A stretch of 5,089 bases of DNA from Chloroflexota bacterium (GTDB lineage Bacteria > Chloroflexota > Anaerolineae > Aggregatilineales > UBA2796): assembly GCA_003695215.1 (NCBI GenBank), contig RFIM01000180.1, positions 1 through 5,089 of the forward strand, written 5' to 3'. Made by a program: the position numbers and the translations under genes. Each line of letters begins with the position of its first letter. The first letter of the stretch is position 1. Positions 1 through 5,089 of the stretch are shown here, piece by piece. The notes beneath the pieces are model-generated. The model made no database searches. It saw only the letters and a program-made list of their open reading frames with translations, and was not told where the DNA came from.

Positions 1-744
1 CTGAAGACGCTCTGGGCGCGCAATGAAGTGCCGATCAACGGTTGGCTGACCATTCCCAACGCCTGGACAGCTGAGATCATGGCGAGCAGCGGCTATGACG
101 CCGTGACTATCGATATGCAGCATGGCTACATGGATTTTGAGACCGCGTTCGCTATGTTGCAGGCGATTGGCAACACAGGCGCCGTGCCGTTGGTGCGCCT
201 CTGGTGGAACGATCCTGCCCTGATCATGCGCGTGCTGGATGCCGGCGCGCTCGGCGTGATCTGCCCGCTCATCAATAGCCGCGCTGAGGCCGCTGCTTTC
301 GTCGGCGCTTGCTACTATCCGCCTAAAGGTTTCCGTAGCTATTCACCTATGCGCGCTGCGCTGTGCTATGGCGAAGAATACTTCCAAAACGCCAACGCGC
401 AGATCGTCACTTTCGCCATGGTTGAGACGCTGCAAGGCTTGGCGAATGTCGAAGATATCGCTGCCACACCTGACCTTGACGGCTTGTACATCGGGCCTGC
501 CGACTTGAGCATCGCGCTTGGCTTGCCGCCTGAGACTGAGCCAAGCCATCCGAAGTTCTTCGAAGCCGTTGATCGCATCCTGGAAGCAGCCCAAGCGCAC
601 GATAAGATCGTCTGCCTGCACGCGCGCACGCCTGAATATGCGCAACGGATGCTCAGCAAGGGCTTCCGCTTTGTCACTGTCGGCAACGATACCAATCTGC
701 TCAGCGGCGCGGCAAAGGCGATCGTTCGCGCGCTCAAGCCCTAG
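1..744 (+). CDS. HpcH/HpaI-family class II pyruvate aldolase (5' end outside window)
   Basis: This is a metal-dependent aldolase of the HpcH/HpaI (2,4-dihydroxyhept-2-ene-1,7-dioate aldolase) family. It is a cytosolic TIM-barrel enzyme that makes or cleaves a C-C bond between a pyruvate enolate and an aldehyde. Counting from the first codon in the window, the visible residues include D38 and H41 in DMQHG, R66 in LVRLWW, the YYPPKGFRS loop, E142 in MVETLQG and D168 in GPADLS. D38, H41 and R66 sit at the spacing of E. coli HpaI D42, H45 and R70, and E142/D168 keep the 26-residue gap of its metal ligands E149/D175 (numbers recalled, not looked up). The frame is open to base 1 and the residues before the GTG at 28 (LKTLWARNE) fit the family's N-terminus, so that GTG is internal. 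The 247 visible residues match a family length near 250-256, so only a few codons are missing. The substrate cannot be told: hydroxy-oxo-heptanedioate and 2-keto-3-deoxy-sugar acids are both possible. The stop overlaps that of the convergent helicase gene. Confidence 0.9.
   Translation: MKTLWARNEVPINGWLTIPNAWTAEIMASSGYDAVTIDMQHGYMDFETAFAMLQAIGNTGAVPLVRLWWNDPALIMRVLDAGALGVICPLINSRAEAAAFVGACYYPPKGFRSYSPMRAALCYGEEYFQNANAQIVTFAMVETLQGLANVEDIAATPDLDGLYIGPADLSIALGLPPETEPSHPKFFEAVDRILEAAQAHDKIVCLHARTPEYAQRMLSKGFRFVTVGNDTNLLSGAAKAIVRALKP
741..744. other. Shared CTAG palindrome: overlapping stop codons of two convergent genes
   Basis: The self-complementary tetramer CTAG supplies TAG at 742-744 for the + strand aldolase and TAG at 743-741 for the - strand helicase. 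The two coding regions therefore overlap by four bases tail to tail with no intergenic spacer. Any transcription terminator for either gene would have to lie inside the other gene's coding sequence. I see no hairpin followed by a T-run within about 60 bases on either side. Confidence 0.9.
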
Positions 745-3038
745 AGGCGCATGCGCTGCCAGAAGTCATAAAGCGCCAGGAACGCCTGCGCAGGCTGTTG
801 CACCTGCCCTTGCTTGTAGTAACGCCCGCTGTTCCACGTCAGGATCAGCTCGCGCTTGGCGCGCGTGATGCCGACGTAAAGTAAGCGCAAGCGCTCAGCA
901 GCGTAATCGAGGCGCGCCTGCTCAGAAGCAACGCCTTCTTCATAGGCGCTATCAGTGAGCAGGCTCTCCAGCTGTGCGCCAATCTCCGCGTTCAAGTTCA
1001 GCGAATCGCGCACATAGAACTTCTCGTCAAGGTAACGATCTTCGGGCAAGGCCGAAGGAAAGCTGTAGTCGTTGAGCGAGAGCAAGTAGACGCGATCCCA
1101 TTCCAAGCCTTTGGCAGCGTGCATTGTAGCAATCGTGACGATGCCTGGCTTCGGCTTGTAGCCTTCTTCCTCGCGCTCGAAGCCGATGAAGCGCCGCTCA
1201 TTGGCGCTGATGCGCCCTAGCTCGGCGGCAAACTCGCCCAGACGCGCCATGGGCACCTCAGAGGCAAAGCCGCGCAGCAGCTGCGCCAATTTGTAGCCCA
1301 ACGCAATCTCAGAAGGCGTCCTGAAAATATCCTGACCGATCGTCAGCACCAGCTGATCGATCGGCAGGTGCGCCGCCAAAAGCCAACGCTGGACAGTCTC
1401 GCGGAAGCGCTCTAAATCCAGGTAGAGCGGCTCAAGCGCTTCGTCCTCGGGCAGATTGAGCGCCTCGCTGAGCAAGATGCCTGGCTCAGGAAAAAGAAAG
1501 GTCTCGATGCGCCTGAGCGCAACGAGCCGCTTATAAGTCTCATCGCACCAGGCGTCACCTTCCGCGCCGAGCTGCTCGCCCAGATGCAATTGCCACCAGA
1601 CGTCGCGATACAAGCTAGCGAGCCGCTTGTTGCCGTCAGGCTGAGTTGGCTTGGCCAGGTAACGCAAGACCAGCTCAAGGCGCTTGGCCGTCTGGCGCGT
1701 GGACGAGGTGCTGCGCAGCAGCTCTTCGTAGCGCACGCCTAGCGCACGCAGCTGCTCTGCTAGCTTGAAGCCATGCTGATTATCAGGCACGAGCGCAGCG
1801 GCCGTTTGGTCGGGCTGCTCAGCCTGCCACTGAGCTAGCGATCGGGCGACCATCTCGATCTCTTGGGCAGGCGTGTACTGCTTGCCAGGGCTGTATTCAA
1901 GGTGCAGCCTGGCCGTCTCAGGCGGCGGATTGGCCTGCGGATCGTCAGGCGCTGTCAGCGCGATGTATTGCTCCAAGAAGGTATTGCGCAGCGCAGGATT
2001 TGGATGCTCAGTCAGCGTCCAGGAGATCAGATGATTGGCGAGCGCGACGATCGGCGCCGCCGAACGGCCTGCCGCGCTGAGCGTGCGCTTCTGCACGCCC
2101 ACTTCCTCAAGGAAGGCGCGCAAATACTTCGGATCAGCTGTGGTGAAAGTCGTGTTGATCGCCTGATTGGGATCGCCGACGCGCACCCAATTCCGCTCCG
2201 CTGAGAGCAACCGCAGCAGCTGCTCCTGAGAAGCGCTGCTATCCTGAGCTTCATCTTCCAGGATGTAGGCGTAGCGCGCGCGTTGCCGCTCCAGGAAAGC
2301 TGCGTCCTGCTCTAGAGCGTGCAGCGCCAACATGACCAGATCGTCAAAGTCGACGGCGCCGCGATAGCTGAGCGCACGCTGATACTGCTCATAGACTTCG
2401 CAGCCAAAGCGCACTAGCGGCAGGTACGACTCGGGCAGCTGGGCCAGCTTAGCGCGGATGGCTTGCGGCGTAGCGCGCCGATCCTTGGCTTGGCGGATGA
2501 ACTGCTCAGCAAGGCTCTGCGCTAGTTCAGGCAGCTTCTCGCGCTCGAGACAAGCGCGCTTTTTGGGTGAATCGCGCCACTCATCTGCGAAGTAGCTCGC
2601 GAACAAGTCGAGGCCGTTGGCCTTCAACCACGCTGTCACTACTTCTTCACGGATGCTCTGCGCTGTGCGCTCATCCACGATCTTGAAATCCTCAGCCAAG
2701 CCTGCCAGGCTCGGGCGTTCATGCACTAGGTCGTGCGCCAAGCCGTGCAGCGTCCGCACGCGGTAGCTGATTGTGTTAATCACGCCTCGTTGCTTCAGAT
2801 GATCAGCGATGCGCGCCTTGAGGCTGTTCACCGCGGCATTAGCGAAGGTCACTACCAAGACAAGGCGCTCATCGTTCGAGGCAGCTTGATGGATCAAGCG
2901 CAGCGCCAGCTTAGCCGCCAAATGCGCTAGCGTGAAGGTCTTGCCGCTGCCTGGCACGGCCGTGATGCCCAGCTTGCCGCCTGTGTAGCTTAAAATCTCA
3001 ATTTGCTCGCTGCGCAGATATTGCTCTACGTCGCTCAT
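741..3038 (-). CDS. UvrD/PcrA-like SF1A ATP-dependent DNA helicase, complete
   Basis: This is a superfamily 1A helicase, expected to use ATP to translocate 3' to 5' on single-stranded DNA and unwind duplex. Numbered from the ATG at 3038 (765 residues), the motifs in order are: Q-motif SEQ (Q12); Walker A AVPGSGKT (27-34, K33); Ia VVTFANAAVNSL (62-73); Ib TLHGLAHDL (97-105); DFDDLV (230-235); Walker B EDEAQDSS (261-268); III VGDPNQAIN (287-295); IV-like GRSAAPIVALAN (324-335); V TMHAAKGLEW (638-647); and VI LLYVGITRAKREL (719-731, arginine finger R726). All catalytic positions are present, so it should be active. It ends 39 residues after R726, so it has neither an AddA/RecB-type C-terminal nuclease nor room for a PcrA-like C-terminal extension. 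Motif III lacks the usual SIY...FRGA and reads AIN...FTTAD, and motif IV has GRS for NYRS; both suggest a subfamily apart from housekeeping UvrD/PcrA. It is the second gene of an operon with the degenerate helicase-like gene. An in-frame TTG at 3041 is a possible alternative start. Confidence 0.93.
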   Translation of the reverse strand: MSDVEQYLRSEQIEILSYTGGKLGITAVPGSGKTFTLAHLAAKLALRLIHQAASNDERLVLVVTFANAAVNSLKARIADHLKQRGVINTISYRVRTLHGLAHDLVHERPSLAGLAEDFKIVDERTAQSIREEVVTAWLKANGLDLFASYFADEWRDSPKKRACLEREKLPELAQSLAEQFIRQAKDRRATPQAIRAKLAQLPESYLPLVRFGCEVYEQYQRALSYRGAVDFDDLVMLALHALEQDAAFLERQRARYAYILEDEAQDSSASQEQLLRLLSAERNWVRVGDPNQAINTTFTTADPKYLRAFLEEVGVQKRTLSAAGRSAAPIVALANHLISWTLTEHPNPALRNTFLEQYIALTAPDDPQANPPPETARLHLEYSPGKQYTPAQEIEMVARSLAQWQAEQPDQTAAALVPDNQHGFKLAEQLRALGVRYEELLRSTSSTRQTAKRLELVLRYLAKPTQPDGNKRLASLYRDVWWQLHLGEQLGAEGDAWCDETYKRLVALRRIETFLFPEPGILLSEALNLPEDEALEPLYLDLERFRETVQRWLLAAHLPIDQLVLTIGQDIFRTPSEIALGYKLAQLLRGFASEVPMARLGEFAAELGRISANERRFIGFEREEEGYKPKPGIVTIATMHAAKGLEWDRVYLLSLNDYSFPSALPEDRYLDEKFYVRDSLNLNAEIGAQLESLLTDSAYEEGVASEQARLDYAAERLRLLYVGITRAKRELILTWNSGRYYKQGQVQQPAQAFLALYDFWQRMRL

Positions 3039-3040
3039 CA
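3036..3040 (-). promoter_or_regulatory. TGATG stop/start overlap (translational coupling) between the two helicase-like genes
   Basis: Read on the - strand, the upstream gene ends with TGA at 3040-3038 and the helicase ATG occupies 3038-3036, sharing one A. A GA-rich stretch (GAGAGCGAG, 3055-3047) lies inside the end of the upstream gene, with its last GAG 8 bases before the ATG, and is a plausible weak ribosome binding site. The alternative TTG at 3041-3039 would overlap by four bases and leave only five bases after the same GAG, so the ATG is preferred. The overlap implies co-transcription and probable translational coupling, which suits subunits made in a fixed ratio. Confidence 0.75.
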
Positions 3041-5089
3041 AGGCGTCTCGCTCTCAGCGTCCAGGCTGAGCACTCTCTGGATGATGGACAAAAGCTTGCC
3101 GTTTTGCTCAAAGCCGCTCTCGCCGAGTTCGGCAACGGCGGCGTAAATATGCTTACGGCAGCGGCGCACTAAGCCGATCACAACGCGGTAGAGCCTGTCA
3201 TCTTCCGCCATTTTCTCATCGTTTTCTTCCCAAGGCCTTTCAGGCACATACTCGCGCCGCAAGACGTACGGATGCGTAAGCGGCTGCTCAAGGCGCATGA
3301 ACCAACCGCTGCTGCCGATATCTAGCCAGAATTGGTAATCCACAAAACGGTTGCGCAGCAGGAAGGTGCTGGCAGGCATGAACAGGATCGCGTCAGCCTG
3401 CTCATCCTGCCAGCTCTGCGCGTGCAGCGCAGGCAAAAGCCGCTGCGAAGCCATCTGCAAGTACTCGCGCCCGAGCGCTGCCCAATCGCTGTTGTGATCG
3501 GCGTAGAGCGTCTGGCGGAAATGCTGGATCGAGTCGATTAGCTGTGCAGCGATGCGCGCCGCCTCAAAGTTGTTGTGCAAGCCATAGCCCTTTTGCGCCA
3601 ATTTCTCATCGAAGAGCAGTCGCAAGAAATGATCGAGCGGCAAGCCGTGCGCGTTCTCAGAAAGGGCGCGATAGCTATCCAGCCACTCGCGCAGCGCATC
3701 GTAGCGCTGGCCGATGCGATAGCCGATGCGCGCTTGCCAATCAGGCGCTAGCTTGGCGAATGGGCTGAGCTGAGGCCGCAAGATGCCTTGCGCATCGCGC
3801 TTAGTGCGGTAAGTCAGTTCTGTCAATTGCTCGGCGCGCAGCGGATCGAGCCCGTCAATGGTCAGGGCGAAGGCATCGGCCACATCTTTAGGCAGTGGCG
3901 CCTTGAGCGCGCTGCCATCAAGCCAATTCGGATGCGCGATCAGGGTGTAGGTCAGCAGGGCGCGCGTGATCGGCTCATCCAACAGCGCGCGCGAAGGCCT
4001 GTGCGTCAGGATCGGAATCCGAATGCCGTAGAACGATTCACGCTGCCTTAGAGCATGGTTGAGCGAGAAACGCAGCGAGTCGTTCAGGTACGGCGCGACT
4101 ACAGCGATTTGGCGCGGCGCCACGCCTTGCTGGATCAGCGTGGCGATCTGATCGGCCACTTGCTCGATCATCTTTGGATAAAAGCGCGCCTGAATGTAGG
4201 AAATCGCCGCGCGCACCTTGCCTTCAGGTTCTGGCAGGCTCTCAAGGCGCGGACTGAGCGCGCGGCTGATGGCAATAGCGAACGCCGCCACGTCCTGAGA
4301 CATGACCTGCGAGTTTGGCATGATCAGATGGTCATCGCACAAGGCGCGCAAGGCGTAAGCCGTCTCAGGATCGGCGCCGAGAAAGGTGCGCAAGCCGCCA
4401 TCAGGATCGTAAAGCAAGAGCGCGCCTTGCACATAAGGCAGGCACAGCGCCAACAGATCGTGTGTGGTCGGCAAGTCCTCGTCGATGTTCTCTGCCAGCA
4501 GGAAGTCGAAGCGCGCCTGCAGGAACTCTTGGAAATCAGGCCTAGGGCGGATGAGGCGCTGGAAGGCCTCGACTGTCAGCGAGAAATCCAGCAGATTGTG
4601 CTGCAGGCAGTGCGCACGGAACTCAGCGGCGAGCGCGTTAGCGCGCTTGAAAACCTCGCGGCGGCTGGAATCGCGATTGCCCCAAGCCTTGATCAGCCGC
4701 TCAGCGATGCTCTCAATCGGTTCGCCGAGCAGCGCCGCCCGATTCAGGTTATCTAGCACTTGTGAGATGATGCGTGGCGGCGCCACACGCATATCGCTGA
4801 AAGCGAACGCGCCTTCGGCGATGCGTGGCAGGGCGAAGCGCGCCATGAAGTACTGCGCCATCTCAATGTTCAAAAAGATTGGCTCACGGCTTGGATCGGC
4901 GCCGAGCGCGCCTGCGATCGCCGCCCAATAGACGTTGACTGCCTCGCGCACGAACGCGGCGAAGGTCGTGATCATCGGCGCGCCGCCGCTATACTCAGAT
5001 TCGTGCAGCGCCAGCTGGTATGGGCGCGCCATAGGCTGCTGCGGGACGATGATCAGCAGACGCGAGGGATCAGCGCCTTGGGCGAGCCA
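3038..5089 (-). CDS. Degenerate UvrD/AddB-like helicase subunit, partner of the downstream helicase (5' end outside window)
   Basis: The reading frame stays open to base 5089, giving 683 visible residues. The ATG at 5032 is codon 20 of this stretch and is not the true start, because the residues before it (RLLIIVPQQP) look like SF1 motif Ia and lead into MITTFAAFVREAV. A Walker A loop, if present, would be coded just beyond the right edge. Numbering from that internal ATG, the SF1 outline can be followed: LLDFSL (147-152, the DFDDL position); FDFLLAENIDED (175-186, the Walker B place but lacking DExxQD); LLLYDPDGGLRTFLGADP (205-222, motif III with the Q lost); QIAVVAPYLND (308-318, start of the second RecA-like domain); ASTFLLRNRFVDYQFWLDI (554-572, where motif V TxHxxKGLEW should be); and IGLVRRCRKHIY (619-630), which aligns with motif VI and keeps its arginine (R623). 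It ends 41 residues later, with no nuclease domain. The four visible cysteines (142, 197, 232, 625) are scattered. It is first in an operon with the intact helicase, as addB is to addA. The role is inferred: a structural or DNA-binding subunit of a repair translocase. The homology call is less certain than the coding call. Confidence 0.8.
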   Translation of the reverse strand, partial: WLAQGADPSRLLIIVPQQPMARPYQLALHESEYSGGAPMITTFAAFVREAVNVYWAAIAGALGADPSREPIFLNIEMAQYFMARFALPRIAEGAFAFSDMRVAPPRIISQVLDNLNRAALLGEPIESIAERLIKAWGNRDSSRREVFKRANALAAEFRAHCLQHNLLDFSLTVEAFQRLIRPRPDFQEFLQARFDFLLAENIDEDLPTTHDLLALCLPYVQGALLLYDPDGGLRTFLGADPETAYALRALCDDHLIMPNSQVMSQDVAAFAIAISRALSPRLESLPEPEGKVRAAISYIQARFYPKMIEQVADQIATLIQQGVAPRQIAVVAPYLNDSLRFSLNHALRQRESFYGIRIPILTHRPSRALLDEPITRALLTYTLIAHPNWLDGSALKAPLPKDVADAFALTIDGLDPLRAEQLTELTYRTKRDAQGILRPQLSPFAKLAPDWQARIGYRIGQRYDALREWLDSYRALSENAHGLPLDHFLRLLFDEKLAQKGYGLHNNFEAARIAAQLIDSIQHFRQTLYADHNSDWAALGREYLQMASQRLLPALHAQSWQDEQADAILFMPASTFLLRNRFVDYQFWLDIGSSGWFMRLEQPLTHPYVLRREYVPERPWEENDEKMAEDDRLYRVVIGLVRRCRKHIYAAVAELGESGFEQNGKLLSIIQRVLSLDAESETP

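Noticed and set aside
28..30. GTG as the start codon of the aldolase.
   Set aside because: The frame is open to the left edge and the codons before it match the family's N-terminal region; starting here would remove part of the first strand.
366..737. A 123-codon open frame on the - strand opposite the aldolase.
   Set aside because: The sense strand encodes a protein with all conserved aldolase residues in place, while this translation is Ser/Ala/Lys-rich with no motif; it is explained as an antisense shadow.
747..756. Perfect 10-base palindrome GCGCATGCGC next to the convergent stop codons, considered as a bidirectional terminator.
   Set aside because: It is short, has essentially no loop, no T-run follows on either strand, and it is accounted for by the codons for Arg-Met-Arg at the helicase C-terminus.
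4055..4756. A 233-codon open frame on the + strand opposite the degenerate helicase-like gene.
   Set aside because: It is the antisense shadow of a long GC-rich gene: low-complexity R/Q/V/L-rich product, no recognisable domain, no ribosome binding site, and it lies fully inside a gene with clear family structure.
4977..5030. Two copies of the octamer GGCGCGCC 46 bases apart, considered as a paired protein-binding site.
   Set aside because: Both fall in coding sequence as Gly/Ala-Arg/Pro codons, and GCGC-type words are dense throughout the window, so two copies close together are not surprising.
741..5089. The helicase pair as a known anti-phage system such as Gabija, or as a standard AddAB.
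   Set aside because: No OLD-family nuclease or other defence gene is visible for Gabija, and neither chain carries the C-terminal nuclease domain that defines AddA/AddB, so a specific name is not justified.

Overview
The window is GC-rich (high fifties percent by eye) and almost entirely protein-coding, with Arg CGC, Ala GCG/GCT and Leu CTG/TTG used freely. Nothing in it fixes the taxonomy. The protein styles suggest a free-living bacterium, and my best guess is Chloroflexota (Anaerolineae/Caldilineae-like). That guess rests on remembered family resemblance, not on a marker gene. No RNA gene, mobile element, CRISPR array, long repeat or promoter region could be supported.

Layout. Bases 1-744 (+ strand) hold nearly all of an HpcH/HpaI-type pyruvate aldolase that enters from the left edge; only its first few codons are missing. 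Bases 741-3038 (- strand) hold a complete 765-residue UvrD/PcrA/Rep-like SF1A DNA helicase with every ATPase/helicase motif. Bases 3038-5089 (- strand) hold a second, larger-scale relative of the same fold. Its frame runs off the right edge, and the ATG at 5032 is internal. This protein looks like a UvrD/AddB-type helicase whose Walker B, motif III and motif V have decayed. The two - strand genes form an operon read right to left, with the partner first and the active helicase second, joined by a TGATG stop/start overlap. The aldolase converges on them tail to tail, and the two stop codons share a CTAG palindrome, so there is no intergenic DNA.

How the genes may work together. The helicase pair is the interesting part. 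A degenerate SF1 subunit followed by a translationally coupled active SF1 subunit is the arrangement of addB-addA/rexB-rexA, the two-subunit DNA-end resection machines. Here neither protein has room for a C-terminal PD-(D/E)XK nuclease domain, and the visible part of the partner lacks an Fe-S cysteine cluster. The inferred picture is a heterodimeric DNA translocase in repair or recombination, possibly using a nuclease encoded elsewhere. The aldolase has no visible functional link and is probably just a neighbour.
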